Notes: a model not told the origin generated them from the letters alone. DNA of 64,000 bases from an uncultured Eubacteriales bacterium (GCA_900316385.1 ONCP01000008.1:1-64000); one strand, 5' to 3'; positions 8,602 through 20,014 are shown, numbered from the stretch's first letter. Numbers and translations are program-made.

Positions 8602-9780
8602 TTATGATAATACTTTTTTGATCCTTTCAACAGCCTCGATCGTGTTGTCGCGGTCGCCGAAGGAGGTAAGTCTGAAATAGCCCTCTCCGTTTTTGCCGAA
8701 GCCCTCTCCGGGTGTACCGACAACGTTGGCTTTCTCAAGCAGAAAGTCAAAGAACTCCCAGCTCCCCATTCCGTTGGGACATTTGAGCCAAATATAAGGA
8801 GAATTCTTGCCGCCTGTGTAATAAATTCCCAGCTCGTCCATAGCGGAAGCGATGATACGGGCGTTCTCCTGATAATAGGCGATGTTTTCCTTGATCTGGC
8901 GCTGACCCTCGTCGCTGAACACCGCTGCCGCGGCTCTCTGAACAGGCCATGAAACGCCGTTGAACTTGGTTGCCTCGCGGCGGTACCAGAGCTTATAGAT
9001 ATTGTGGCCGTCGCGCTCAAGCTCCTTCGGGATCACGGTGTAACCGCAGCGTGTGCCCGTAAAGCCCGCGGTCTTTGAGAGCGAGCAAAGCTCTATCGCG
9101 CAGGTTCTGGAGCCCTCGACAGCAAAGATCGAACGCGGCAGATCCTCGGTGATGAACGCCTCGTACGCCGCGTCATAGATGATGATCGCGTCGTTTTTGT
9201 TGGCGTAATCGACCCACGCCTTGAGCTGGTCATAGGAATACGCAGAGCCTGTGGGGTTATTGGGAGAGCAAAGATAGATAATATCGGCGCTTACGCTTTC
9301 GTCGGGCATAGCCGCAAAACCGTTTGAGGCGTCGGAGTCGGCGTAGACGATAGTCCTGCCCGCCATTATATTGCTGTCAACATAAACGGGATATACGGGG
9401 TCTGTGACGAGCACCGTGTTGTCCTTTGAAAAGATATCGCCGATGTTGCCCGAGTCGGACTTCGCTCCGTCGTTGATAAGTATCTCATCGGGAGAAACGC
9501 TCACGCCGAAGCTCTTGTAATAATCGGAAACAGCCTTGCGGACAAATTCATAGCCCTCGTAATCGGGATAGCCCTTGAAGGTATCCTTGTTGCCGAGCTC
9601 ATCAGCGCCCTGCTTCATAGCCTCAACAACCACAGGAGCAAGCGGAAGCGTTACGTCGCCGATGCCCAGCTTGATCACCTTTTTGTCGGGATTGTTTTCA
9701 ATAAACTCATTGGTTCTCTTGGCTACCTCTGCAAACAGGTAGTTGGGAACCAGATTGTCAAAATTTGAATTGATTTTCAT
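8602..9780 (-). CDS. dapL: LL-diaminopimelate aminotransferase
   Basis: PLP enzyme that converts tetrahydrodipicolinate directly to LL-diaminopimelate for lysine and peptidoglycan. It has 392 residues from the ATG at 9780, chosen because GGAGG lies six bases upstream; an upstream ATG at 9816 has no ribosome site. Motifs include KLGIGDVTLPL near the N-terminus and the PLP-lysine region SLSKTAGFTGTR. The gene lies 47 bases downstream of the carB-dapF fusion, so the enzyme making LL-DAP and the epimerase acting on it are adjacent, which supports one operon. Confidence 0.95.
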   Translation of the reverse strand: MKINSNFDNLVPNYLFAEVAKRTNEFIENNPDKKVIKLGIGDVTLPLAPVVVEAMKQGADELGNKDTFKGYPDYEGYEFVRKAVSDYYKSFGVSVSPDEILINDGAKSDSGNIGDIFSKDNTVLVTDPVYPVYVDSNIMAGRTIVYADSDASNGFAAMPDESVSADIIYLCSPNNPTGSAYSYDQLKAWVDYANKNDAIIIYDAAYEAFITEDLPRSIFAVEGSRTCAIELCSLSKTAGFTGTRCGYTVIPKELERDGHNIYKLWYRREATKFNGVSWPVQRAAAAVFSDEGQRQIKENIAYYQENARIIASAMDELGIYYTGGKNSPYIWLKCPNGMGSWEFFDFLLEKANVVGTPGEGFGKNGEGYFRLTSFGDRDNTIEAVERIKKVLS

Positions 9781-9827
9781 TTTGTCCTCCATAAAATTAT
9801 TTTTCCATCCATTCAATAATTCTATGA

Positions 9828-12800
9828 TCAGATCTCAATTTCACCGTCGAAGATACGCGTCGCGCCGCCTGTCATATAGACAGTGTCGTCGGTGTAGTTG
9901 ATCACAAGATCGCCGCCGCGAAGCTTGATCGTGATATCCTCGCCCTTTTTGCAGAAGCCGTTTTCGCAGGCGGCTACCGCTACCGCGCACGCGCCCGTGC
10001 CGCAAGCCCAGGTTTCACCCGAGCCGCGTTCCCATACACGCATTTTAATGGTATGATCGTTGAGGACCTTGACAAACTCGGTGTTGACTCTTTCGGGGAA
10101 AATCGGGTCATGCTCAAACAAGGGACCGATCTTCTCGATTTCAAGTCCGTCGACGTTATCGACAAATACTACGCAGTGGGGGTTGCCCATCGAAACGCAG
10201 GTGACGTTATAGTCGACGCCGCCGATGGTGATCTTTTCGTCGATCATTCTTTCCTTGTCGCACTTAACGGGGATAAATTCGGGGCGGAGCTCCGCCTTGC
10301 CCATATCGACCCTGAGCTTTGTGACCTCGCCGTCCTGAGTGTACGCCTTGAGGCTCTTGATACCGCTCAACGTTTCTACGGTAAATTCGTCGCGCTCCTT
10401 AATGTCGAGCATACCGTGGTCGTAAAGGAATTTTCCTACGCAGCGTATACCGTTGCCGCACATCATTCCCTCGCTGCCGTCGAGATTGAACATACGCATT
10501 TTAGCGTCGGCTACCTCGGAGGGACAAACAAGGATGATACCGTCGCCGCCGATCGAGAAATGGCGGTCGGAAAGACGGACCGAGAGCGCCTCGGGATTGT
10601 TGATCTCCTGATCGAAGGTCGAGCAATAGATATAATCGTTGCCCGCGCCCTGCATCTTGGAGAAGCGAAGCTTCATTTTCTCGGAACGCATATTATTGAT
10701 GTCAACAAGCTCTGTGCTGACCTGAGAATAACGGCTTCTCAGGCTCTCCGCGAGAGCGTTCGCTGTGTCAAGCGAGGTAAGACAGGGAATGTTTCTCTCG
10801 ACCGTCTTGCGGCGGATCTTAACTGAATCTCGGTTCGGGATTCTACCCTTTGCCGAGGTGGAAATAACATACTGGATCTTTCCGCTTTCAATGAGCGAAA
10901 GAGTGTTGTTCTCATCGTCCTCGTGGATCTTGTTTACAACTACTGAGTCGATGTTGTAGCTTTCAAGCACCTTCGCGGTACCCTTTGTGGCGTAGATAGT
11001 AAAGCCCATATCGGCGTATTTCTTGACGATGTCGCCGATCTCGCCCTTGTCGCTGTCACGAACGGTAACAAACACACCGCCGCCGTGCTGCATTTTATAG
11101 CCCGCCGCGATAAGTCCCTTGTAAAGAGCCTCCTCGAGCGTGCCCGCAACGCCGAGAACCTCACCCGTAGATTTCATCTCTGGACCGAGGTGGTTATCAA
11201 CATTGATGAGCTTCTCAAAGCTGAACACGGGAACCTTGACGGCGAAATACGGGGATTTCTTATAAAGTCCCGTGCCGAAGCCCATATCTCTGAGCTTCTC
11301 GCCGAGCATTGCCTTTGTAGCAAGGTCGACCATGGGAACTCCCGTCACCTTGGAAATATAAGGAATCGTTCTTGAGGAACGCGGGTTGACCTCAATTACG
11401 TTAAGCTCACCGTTATATACGATGTACTGAATATTTACAAGACCCTTTGTCTTGAGCGAAAGCGCGAGATTGCGTGTTGCCTCGATAATGGTCTCCACCA
11501 TCTCGTCGGTCACGTTCCACGCGGGATAAACGGCTATCGAGTCGCCCGAATGGACTCCCGAACGCTCGACGTGCTCCATAATACCCGGGATAAGGATATC
11601 CTCGCCGTCGCAGATAGCGTCTACCTCAAGCTCGGTGCCCATAAGATACTTGTCGATAAGTATCGGGTTTTCGATCTCCTGAGCCAGAATGATATCCATA
11701 TACTCGTCGACATCCGCGTCATTGAAGGCGATGATCATATTCTGACCGCCCAGAACATAGGACGGACGGAGAAGCACGGGATACTCGATCGTGTTCGCGG
11801 CCTCCAGCGCTTCCTCCTTGGTCATTACGGTAACGCCCTTAGCTCGCGCGATATGGTGTTTTTCAAGCAGCTCGTCAAAGCGCTCTCTGTCCTCCGCCAT
11901 ATCGATGGCGTCATAAGAGGTTCCGAGAATATTCACGCCGTTTTTGTCAAGGAATTCCGTAAGCTTGATCGCGGTCTGACCGCCGAAGGCGACAACCACG
12001 CCGTAGGGATTTTCAGTCTTGATTATGCCCATAACATCCTCGGTCGTAAGCGGCTCAAAATAAAGTCTGTCGGCTGTGTCAAAGTCGGTGGAAACGGTCT
12101 CGGGGTTGTTGTTTACGATAACGACCTCGAAGCCCGCCTTTTTGAGCGCCCATACGCAGTGAACCGAGGCGTAGTCGAACTCGATACCCTGACCGATACG
12201 GATCGGACCCGAGCCGAATACGATGACTGTCTTTTTATCGGAATTTCTCTCCCTAATAAACTCCTCAGCCTCGTTCTCCTTGTCAAAGGTCGAGTAGAAG
12301 TAAGGAGTTTCGGCGTTGAACTCGGCAGCGCAGGTATCAACCATCTTGTAAACGGGAACCAGCGGATTTTCAACCTTTTGCGAGCTGAATTTTTCGATTG
12401 TGCGGTCAAGGAAACCGATTCCCTTGGCGCGCTTATACAAATCCTCGGTAAGCGCTGAGCTCTTGAGCTCCTCGCCGACCTTGGCGATATTGATCAATTT
12501 CTCAAGGAACCACTCGTCGATGAGTGTGATCTCGTGGATTTTATCGACGGATACTCCCCTCTTGAGTGCTTCGTAAACGCAGAACATACGCAGGTCGTCG
12601 CAGACGGAAAGTCTCTTGACAAGCTCCTCGTCGCTCATCTCGGTGAACATCTCGTCGTCCATAGTATCGTGCGAAATCTCAGCGCCTCTGACAGCCTTCA
12701 TCATAGCCTGCTCAAAGGTGGGCGCGATCGCCATAACCTCGCCCGTCGCCTTCATCTGAGTTCCGAGATTGCGCTTTGCGTATACGAACTTATCGAACGG

Positions 12801-13880
12801 CCATTTGGGGAGCTTTACGACAACGTAGTCGAGCGCAGGCTCGAAGCAGGCGTAGGTTGAGCCCGTAACGGCGTTCTTGATTTCATTCAGAGTGTAGCCG
12901 ATCGCGATTTTCGCGGCTACCTTTGCGATCGGATATCCTGTCGCCTTTGAAGCGAGCGCCGACGAACGCGACACTCGGGGATTGACCTCGATAACGGCGT
13001 ACTCAAAGGTTTCGGGATTGAGCGCGAACTGACAGTTACAGCCGCCCTCGACCTTGAGCGCGGAGATGATGTTAAGCGCCGCGGAACGGAGCATCTGATA
13101 CTCCTTGTCGGCAAGCGTGACAGCGGGAGCGATAACGATTGAATCGCCCGTATGAACGCCGACGGGGTCAAAGTTCTCCATCGAACAGACGGTGATAACG
13201 TTTCCGAGACTGTCGCGCATAACCTCGAACTCGATTTCCTTCCAGCCCGAGATACACTTTTCGATAAGGCACTGAGTGATCGGAGAAAGCTCAAGACCGT
13301 TTGAGGCTATTTCGCGGAGCTCCTCCTCGTTTTCAACAATGCCGCCGCCTGTGCCGCCGAGCGTGAAAGCAGGACGGACGATAACGGGGTATCCGATCTC
13401 GTCAGCAAAATCGACAGCCGCCTCAACGTCGTTTACGACCGTTGAGGGGATCACGGGCTGATTGATCTCCAGCATAGTGTCCTTGAACATCTGTCTGTCC
13501 TCAGCCTTGTCGATCGTCTCGGGAACGGCTCCGAGCAGCTTTACGCCGTATTTGTCGAGGAAGCCCTCCTTGGCAAGCTGCATCGAAAGCGTAAGTCCTG
13601 TCTGACCTCCTAGTGTCGAAAGCAGAGAGTCGGGACGCTCCTTTATGATGATTCTCTTAACTATTTCCAGAGTAAGCGGCTCGATATAGACCTTGTCCGC
13701 CATTGCGTTGTCGGTCATAATCGTAGCGGGGTTGGAATTGACGAGGATAACCTCGAGACCTTCCTCCTTGAGCGCTCTGCACGCCTGCGTGCCCGCGTAG
13801 TCGAACTCGGCAGCCTGTCCGATAACGATAGGACCCGAGCCGATCACCATTACTCTCTTGATATCAGATTTAAGTGGCAT
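9828..13880 (-). CDS. carB-dapF: Fused carbamoyl-phosphate synthase large subunit and diaminopimelate epimerase
   Basis: One 1350-residue frame. Residues 1 to about 1063 are a complete CarB: two ATP-grasp halves (GSGPIVIGQAAEFDYAGTQA at the start, GSGPIRIGQGIEFDYASVH mid-protein) and the C-terminal MGS-like allosteric domain ending at SRYSQVSTELVD. Residues 1069-1350 are a complete DapF, with catalytic cysteines in MCGNGIRC (Cys1141, equal to residue 73 of DapF) and ACGTGACA (Cys1293). The linker is about five residues (MRSEK) with no stop codon and no good ribosome site before Met1069, which argues for real fusion. Neighbours are carA (47 bases upstream) and dapL downstream. Confidence 0.9.
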   Translation of the reverse strand: MPLKSDIKRVMVIGSGPIVIGQAAEFDYAGTQACRALKEEGLEVILVNSNPATIMTDNAMADKVYIEPLTLEIVKRIIIKERPDSLLSTLGGQTGLTLSMQLAKEGFLDKYGVKLLGAVPETIDKAEDRQMFKDTMLEINQPVIPSTVVNDVEAAVDFADEIGYPVIVRPAFTLGGTGGGIVENEEELREIASNGLELSPITQCLIEKCISGWKEIEFEVMRDSLGNVITVCSMENFDPVGVHTGDSIVIAPAVTLADKEYQMLRSAALNIISALKVEGGCNCQFALNPETFEYAVIEVNPRVSRSSALASKATGYPIAKVAAKIAIGYTLNEIKNAVTGSTYACFEPALDYVVVKLPKWPFDKFVYAKRNLGTQMKATGEVMAIAPTFEQAMMKAVRGAEISHDTMDDEMFTEMSDEELVKRLSVCDDLRMFCVYEALKRGVSVDKIHEITLIDEWFLEKLINIAKVGEELKSSALTEDLYKRAKGIGFLDRTIEKFSSQKVENPLVPVYKMVDTCAAEFNAETPYFYSTFDKENEAEEFIRERNSDKKTVIVFGSGPIRIGQGIEFDYASVHCVWALKKAGFEVVIVNNNPETVSTDFDTADRLYFEPLTTEDVMGIIKTENPYGVVVAFGGQTAIKLTEFLDKNGVNILGTSYDAIDMAEDRERFDELLEKHHIARAKGVTVMTKEEALEAANTIEYPVLLRPSYVLGGQNMIIAFNDADVDEYMDIILAQEIENPILIDKYLMGTELEVDAICDGEDILIPGIMEHVERSGVHSGDSIAVYPAWNVTDEMVETIIEATRNLALSLKTKGLVNIQYIVYNGELNVIEVNPRSSRTIPYISKVTGVPMVDLATKAMLGEKLRDMGFGTGLYKKSPYFAVKVPVFSFEKLINVDNHLGPEMKSTGEVLGVAGTLEEALYKGLIAAGYKMQHGGGVFVTVRDSDKGEIGDIVKKYADMGFTIYATKGTAKVLESYNIDSVVVNKIHEDDENNTLSLIESGKIQYVISTSAKGRIPNRDSVKIRRKTVERNIPCLTSLDTANALAESLRSRYSQVSTELVDINNMRSEKMKLRFSKMQGAGNDYIYCSTFDQEINNPEALSVRLSDRHFSIGGDGIILVCPSEVADAKMRMFNLDGSEGMMCGNGIRCVGKFLYDHGMLDIKERDEFTVETLSGIKSLKAYTQDGEVTKLRVDMGKAELRPEFIPVKCDKERMIDEKITIGGVDYNVTCVSMGNPHCVVFVDNVDGLEIEKIGPLFEHDPIFPERVNTEFVKVLNDHTIKMRVWERGSGETWACGTGACAVAVAACENGFCKKGEDITIKLRGGDLVINYTDDTVYMTGGATRIFDGEIEI

Positions 13881-13927
13881 AACAATTACTCCTAAGCTTA
13901 ATACTAATTTAACGCTGCGCGCTGTAC

Positions 13928-14998
13928 TTATTTCATCATTTCAATAAATCTGTCAAACAGGAACGCCGTGTCCTTGGGACCGCCGCACGCCTCGGGGTGG
14001 AACTGAACGGAAAAAGCGGGCATATCTGTATATGTGATACCCTCGCAGGTTCCGTCGTTGCCGTTGACAAAGCTCACCTCCGCGTTAGAGGGGACGCTGT
14101 CGTTGATGACCGCGTAGCCGTGATTCTGAGAGGTAATGAAAACTCTGTCGGTCTTGACCTCTTTGGCGGGCTGGTTCGCGCCTCTGTGACCGTAGTGGAG
14201 CTTTTCGGTTTTCGCTCCCTGAGAAAGCGCGAGAAGCTGATGTCCGAGGCAGATTCCGAAGGTCGGTATCTTCTTTTCACATAGCTTTTTGAGCGTTTCG
14301 ATCGCCTCGGTATTTTCAGTCGGGTCTCCGGGGCCGTTCGAAAGCATGATTCCGTCGGGATTGAGCGCGAGTATTTCCTCAGCGGAAGTGTTATAAGGAA
14401 CTACCGTGAGATTACAGCCGCGCTTGACAAGCTCCCTTCCGATGTTATGCTTGGCGCCGTAGTCGATCAGAACAACATTATGCTCGGGGTTCTCCGCGTT
14501 GAAGGTGAGTCTTTCGGGAGTAGATGTGGAGCTTACCGCCTTCTCGACCTTGTAGGGCTTGATCTCCTCGATATCCTTCTCGAGGTTATCGAGCGAATAG
14601 GTGAGCTTGCAGTTCATAACGCCGTATTCGCGCACGATCCTTGTCAGCGCTCGGGTGTCTATATCGTAAAGCCCCGGAATATCCGCGCTTTTTAAAAAAG
14701 TGTCAAGATCTCCCTCACAACGGAAATTAGAGGGAGCTTGGCACCAGTTTCTGACAATATATGCTTTTAAAGCGGGAGATTCACTCTCAAAATCGGCGGG
14801 AATTACCCCGTAATTACCGATGAGAGGAAATGTCTGGATAACTACCTGACCGAAATAGCTGGGGTCGGTAAGTGTTTCAAGATAGCCTGTCATCGCTGTG
14901 GTGAACACGAGCTCTCCTGTCGTTTCCTTTTCAGCGCCGAAGGCCTTGCCCTCAAAATAAGCGCCGTTTTCCAAAATAAGGTATGCGTTGCGGCTCAT
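13928..14998 (-). CDS. carA: Carbamoyl-phosphate synthase small (glutaminase) subunit
   Basis: Releases ammonia from glutamine for carbamoyl phosphate synthesis by CarB (pyrimidine and arginine pathways). It has 356 residues: an N-terminal CPSase small-chain domain and a C-terminal class I glutamine amidotransferase domain with the nucleophile elbow FGICLGHQLLA (Cys250) and the His-x-Glu motif VQFHPEA. It lies 43 bases downstream of the ANTAR regulator and 47 bases upstream of carB-dapF. No pyrimidine attenuator is seen in the short gaps. Confidence 0.95.
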   Translation of the reverse strand: MSRNAYLILENGAYFEGKAFGAEKETTGELVFTTAMTGYLETLTDPSYFGQVVIQTFPLIGNYGVIPADFESESPALKAYIVRNWCQAPSNFRCEGDLDTFLKSADIPGLYDIDTRALTRIVREYGVMNCKLTYSLDNLEKDIEEIKPYKVEKAVSSTSTPERLTFNAENPEHNVVLIDYGAKHNIGRELVKRGCNLTVVPYNTSAEEILALNPDGIMLSNGPGDPTENTEAIETLKKLCEKKIPTFGICLGHQLLALSQGAKTEKLHYGHRGANQPAKEVKTDRVFITSQNHGYAVINDSVPSNAEVSFVNGNDGTCEGITYTDMPAFSVQFHPEACGGPKDTAFLFDRFIEMMK

Positions 14999-15041
14999 AC
15001 GATACTTCCTTTCGTTAATATATCTAAAGTAAAGTTTAAGA

Positions 15042-15608
15042 CTAGTTTTCGTAGGTTCTGATGACCTGCTTGGCTATGTTGAGCTTTGAGGTCCTCATAT
15101 TCATCGCCTGCTTCTCGATATAACGGTGCGCCTGCTGTTCGGTCATTGAGAGGCATTGGATCAAGAGCAGCTTGGCTCTGTTGATGACCTTGTATTCCTC
15201 AAGTTTGTCCTTAAGCTCGCGGTTTTCTTTCTCGACCGAAAGCATTCGCTCCTTAAAGCTGTGAGTGAATATCAGATAATGGTGAAACAAATGCTTGTTG
15301 ACGGGCTTGGATATCACAAGCACGCCGTATTTATCGACAAAGTTGAAAACCTCGCCTGCCTTTTCCTCCCTGACGACCAGAATGACGCAGGACTTGGTGT
15401 TATCGGCGCAGAAAACCGAAAACTCAACCCCGGACTCGTCGGACAACGGAGTGTTGATCACGACCAGGTCAAATTCATTCTCAAAAAGCTTTTCGCGTGC
15501 TTCTCTTGAGGAAAGAGCGCACGAAACGTCGTCATAGCTTTCGTTCTCGAGAAGCTTTGAAATAGCTCGGACGCTTGATTCGGTTTTCGAAACAATTAAC
15601 GCTTTCAT
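15042..15608 (-). CDS. ANTAR-domain response regulator (RNA-binding antiterminator)
   Basis: 188 residues from the ATG at 15608 (GGTGA seven to eight bases upstream; an in-frame ATG at 15620 is possible). The N-terminal region (about 1-115) is receiver-like, beginning MKALIVSKTESS, followed by a coiled coil (KENRELKDKLEEYK). The C-terminal ANTAR segment is AKLLLIQCLSMTEQQAHRYI and what follows. ANTAR proteins bind hexaloop RNA hairpins and prevent termination. The gene diverges from glnN, whose leader has such a hairpin, and precedes carA on its own strand, so control of glutamine synthesis and perhaps its use is likely. Confidence 0.85.
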   Translation of the reverse strand: MKALIVSKTESSVRAISKLLENESYDDVSCALSSREAREKLFENEFDLVVINTPLSDESGVEFSVFCADNTKSCVILVVREEKAGEVFNFVDKYGVLVISKPVNKHLFHHYLIFTHSFKERMLSVEKENRELKDKLEEYKVINRAKLLLIQCLSMTEQQAHRYIEKQAMNMRTSKLNIAKQVIRTYEN

Positions 15609-15761
15609 ATATTTCACCATCGTATTATTCCATCGTATTATTTTATATGATTTAGCCCCCAACAAATTTACTTTACAGAATTAAAACAAAAAACTTCGTC
15701 ATTTCCCTTTCATTCACATATTTTTTATTGGGTAATAGAATAAAACTGTAACATTTATCTA

Positions 15762-15790
15762 TTGACTTTTGCAGCTGTTGACTGTATAAT
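15762..15790 (+). promoter_or_regulatory. glnN promoter
   Basis: TTGACT (15762-15767), 17-bp spacer, TATAAT (15785-15790). The start site is expected near 15797, giving a leader of about 70 bases. Confidence 0.85.
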
Positions 15791-15802
15791 TTCTGTGTTG
15801 AT

Positions 15803-15847
15803 ACAGCAACGGCGCTGTGGACTGACGTCCTCGGTGCCGTCTTTTTT
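15803..15847 (+). promoter_or_regulatory. ANTAR-type hairpin overlapping a leader terminator upstream of glnN
   Basis: A 5-bp stem ACAGC/GCTGT (15803-15807, 15814-15818) closes the hexaloop AACGGC (15808-15813), with A at position 1 and G at position 4 as in ANTAR targets. Its loop and 3' arm overlap the 5' arm of a terminator: ACGGCGC (15809-15815) pairs with GTGCCGT (15834-15840), followed by six T. The two structures cannot coexist, as expected for antitermination. A clear second hexaloop hairpin, usual in these motifs, was not found. Confidence 0.7.
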
Positions 15848-15869
15848 ATTTTAAGGAGAGTTTGTTATT

Positions 15870-17975
15870 ATGAATCCCGAAAGAATCAATGTTCCCGAGC
15901 TGTTCGGAAGCAACGTTTTTAACGATGATGTTATGAAAGAAAGGCTTCCGAAGCCCGTATACAAAGCGTTAAAGGCCACCATTGAGAACGGCGAAACGCT
16001 CGACTCAAGCATGGCTAACGCGGTCGCGCACGCGATGAAGGAATGGGCGATCGAAAAAGGCTGCACTCACTATACTCACTGGTTCCAGCCGCTTACGGGC
16101 ATAACCGCTGAGAAACACGACAGCTTTATCACGCCCGACGGCGACGGCAGAGTTATGATGACCTTCTCGGGCAAGGAGCTCATCAAGGGCGAGCCCGACG
16201 CTTCGTCCTTCCCGAACGGCGGTATCAGAGCGACCTTTGAGGCTCGCGGCTATACAGCCTGGGATCCGACCTCTCCCGCCTTCGCGAGAGACGGCACACT
16301 CTATATCCCGACCGCGTTCGCTTCCTACACAGGCGAGGTTCTTGACAAAAAGACTCCTCTGCTTCGTTCAATGGAAAAACTCTCCAAGGAAGCCGTCCGA
16401 GTTATGAAGCTCTTCGGCAGAGAGGACATCACAAGAGTTATCACCTCGGTCGGAGCCGAGCAGGAGTACTTCCTTATCGACAAGGATATGTACGATCAGC
16501 GTCCCGACCTTATCTTCACGGGCAGAACGCTCTTTGGAGCAAAGGCTCCAAAGGGTCAGGAGCTCGATGACCATTATTTCGGCGCCATAAAGACCCGAGT
16601 TTCCGAGTTTATGAAAGAGCTTGACAGGGAGCTTTGGAAATACGGGATACTCGCAAAAACAAAGCACAATGAGGTAGCTCCCTCACAGCACGAAATCGCG
16701 CCGATCTTTACCACAACAAACGTTGCCTGCGACCACAATGAGCTGTTGATGGAGATACTCAAGAAAACAGCCGAAAAATTCAACCTCGTTTGTCTGCTCC
16801 ACGAAAAGCCCTTCGCGGGCGTGAACGGCTCGGGCAAGCACAACAACTGGTCGCTTCTGGCAAACACCGGAGAGAATCTTCTCAAGCCGGGTAAAAAGCC
16901 CGAGGAAAACCTCCAGTTCCTGCTTTTCCTCGCCGCTATCGTAAAGGCTGTTGACGAATATCAGGATCTGCTCAGGATCTCCGTAGCCTCAGCAGGCAAC
17001 GACCATCGTCTCGGAGCGAACGAGGCTCCTCCCGCGATACTTTCCGTATTTCTCGGTGACCAGCTCGGCGCTGTTGTCGATTCCATAGAGGAAGGCGAAG
17101 AATACGAGAGCGAGGGCAAGAAGAATATGGAGCTCGGCGTAGAGGTCCTCCCCACTCTCAGAATGGACACAACCGACCGCAACCGCACATCTCCCTTCGC
17201 GTTTACGGGCAACCGCTTCGAGTTCAGAATGCTCGGCTCGTCCGAGAACATCGCGAGCGCTAACATTGTTCTCAACACGATCGTCGCAGAGGAGCTCAAA
17301 GAGTTCGCCGACCATCTGGAACAAATCAAGGATTTCAAGCGAGCTGTCAAGAGACTCATCGCCAAAACCTTCAAAAAACACGACAGGATCATTTTCAACG
17401 GCGACAACTACTCGCAGGATTGGGTTCGCGAGGCTGAAAGGCGCGGCCTTTACAATCTCAAGAGCGTTCCCGAGGCTGTCAAGCATTACCTTGACGAAAA
17501 GAACGTTAAGCTGTTTGAAAGCAACAGCGTATTTTCAAAGGAGGAGCTCTACGCAAGATACGAGGTCGACCTTGAGAATTACGCGAAGATCATCAATATT
17601 GAAGCGCTCACAATGCTCGATATGGCAAAAAAAGACATCATTCCGTCCGTCACGGCTTACGTCAGAGAGCTGACAGACACCGCGCTCGCGAAACAGGCGC
17701 TTTCGGAAGCAATCCCCACCTCGCTTGAAACAAAGCTCGTTACCGATCTCAGCCAGAAGCTGGTCTGTTTCTCCGACAAAGCAACAGAGCTCGAAAATGA
17801 CCTTATCAAGGCAGGCGAGCTTCAGGATGATATGCAGGCTTACGCGGAATTCTACAACAACGTTGTATTCGCCGATATGCAGGCTCTCAGAGCGATCGGC
17901 GACGATATGGAAACCCAGACCGCGTCCGAATACTGGCCTTATCCCTCATACGGCGAAATGCTGTTCGGCGTTTGA
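15870..17975 (+). CDS. glnN: Glutamine synthetase type III
   Basis: ATP-dependent synthesis of glutamine from glutamate and ammonia. The 701 residues are the length of GSIII (GlnN), much longer than GSI. Typical features are [11 protein letters not shown] and EKHDSF near residues 68-90, [29 protein letters not shown] and [17 protein letters not shown] lies about 11 bases before the ATG. Expression is probably set by the ANTAR-controlled leader terminator just upstream. With gdhA nearby this forms an ammonia-assimilation region. Confidence 0.95.
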   Translation: MNPERINVPELFGSNVFNDDVMKERLPKPVYKALKATIENGETLDSSMANAVAHAMKEWAIEKGCTHYTHWFQPLTGITAEKHDSFITPDGDGRVMMTFSGKELIKGEPDASSFPNGGIRATFEARGYTAWDPTSPAFARDGTLYIPTAFASYTGEVLDKKTPLLRSMEKLSKEAVRVMKLFGREDITRVITSVGAEQEYFLIDKDMYDQRPDLIFTGRTLFGAKAPKGQELDDHYFGAIKTRVSEFMKELDRELWKYGILAKTKHNEVAPSQHEIAPIFTTTNVACDHNELLMEILKKTAEKFNLVCLLHEKPFAGVNGSGKHNNWSLLANTGENLLKPGKKPEENLQFLLFLAAIVKAVDEYQDLLRISVASAGNDHRLGANEAPPAILSVFLGDQLGAVVDSIEEGEEYESEGKKNMELGVEVLPTLRMDTTDRNRTSPFAFTGNRFEFRMLGSSENIASANIVLNTIVAEELKEFADHLEQIKDFKRAVKRLIAKTFKKHDRIIFNGDNYSQDWVREAERRGLYNLKSVPEAVKHYLDEKNVKLFESNSVFSKEELYARYEVDLENYAKIINIEALTMLDMAKKDIIPSVTAYVRELTDTALAKQALSEAIPTSLETKLVTDLSQKLVCFSDKATELENDLIKAGELQDDMQAYAEFYNNVVFADMQALRAIGDDMETQTASEYWPYPSYGEMLFGV

Positions 17976-17999
17976 TAAGGCTTCTGATAAAAAAACAAC

Positions 18000-18036
18000 G
18001 GGTCGGCTCGAGCAGAAATGTTTGAGCCGACCCTTT
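18000..18036 (+). terminator. glnN terminator
   Basis: Stem GGGTCGGCTC / GAGCCGACCC followed by TTTTCGTTT. Confidence 0.85.
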
Positions 18037-18049
18037 TCGTTTCAATTAT

Positions 18050-18361
18050 TTAGGCGAATTTCACCGCTGTGCCGAAAGCCATAAGCTCGGCGGCGCCCTG
18101 CATTAACGAGGAGCTGGAAAAACGCACGCCTACAACAGCGTCCGCGCCCATCTGCTGCGCCTGAGCGATCATTCTCTGGAGCGCTATCTCTCGCGCCTCG
18201 GAAAGCATTTTTGTGTAGGAGACGAGCTCGCCGCCTACCATACTCTTTAAGCCCGCGCCGATGTCCTTGAACGCGTTCTTGGACTGTACCATTGAGCCCG
18301 ACACAATACCGAGTGTTTCAAATTTTTTACCTGAAATCGTTTCTGTTGTTACAATTACCAT
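18050..18361 (-). CDS. YbjQ/UPF0145 family protein
   Basis: 103-residue protein of the YbjQ (UPF0145) family, recognised by TTETISGKKFETLGIVSGS at the N-terminus and QAQQMGADAVVGVRFSSSS near the C-terminus. The family forms a small pentameric beta-rich fold of unknown function, sometimes called a heavy-metal-binding domain. It is a single minus-strand gene between convergent glnN and gdhA, with GGAGG just before the start. Confidence 0.8.
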   Translation of the reverse strand: MVIVTTETISGKKFETLGIVSGSMVQSKNAFKDIGAGLKSMVGGELVSYTKMLSEAREIALQRMIAQAQQMGADAVVGVRFSSSSLMQGAAELMAFGTAVKFA

Positions 18362-18429
18362 TTTTTTACCTCCAAAAAAAATATACGATTATTGTACCGC
18401 ATTTTATGAAAAAGCACAATAGTTTTTTA

Positions 18430-18463
18430 AAAGAAAAACCTCAGAGCCGAAGCCCTGAGGTTT
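18430..18463 (-). terminator. gdhA terminator
   Basis: Minus-strand stem AAACCTCAG / CTGAGGTTT followed by TTTTCTTTT, immediately after the gdhA stop. Confidence 0.9.
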
Positions 18464-18473
18464 ATTTGATCAA

Positions 18474-19835
<1,362 letters not shown>

Positions 19836-19860
19836 TCATTAATGCTTTTAGCACGTTAAT

Positions 19861-19889
19861 ATACTACCACATACTTTTTAAAATTGCAA
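19861..19889 (-). promoter_or_regulatory. gdhA promoter
   Basis: Minus strand TTGCAA (19884-19889), 17-bp spacer, TAGTAT (19861-19866). Confidence 0.7.
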
Positions 19890-19981
19890 GATATTTTTTA
19901 AAAAATTCAATTCTTTATGCAAAATGATTTATTCACGGCTAAATTTGAACGGTTTTTAGTAACTTACTTGCAATTTCGAGC

Positions 19982-20014
19982 AAAAAACAACGGGGAGCCT
20001 CTTTCAGCTCCCCG
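19982..20014 (-). terminator. Terminator of the zinc-ribbon protein gene
   Basis: Stem CGGGGAGC / GCTCCCCG followed on the minus strand by TTGTTTTTTG. Confidence 0.9.

Noticed and set aside
11550..12458. 302-codon open frame antisense to carB
   Set aside because: Shadow of the strongly conserved carB frame, with no start signals.
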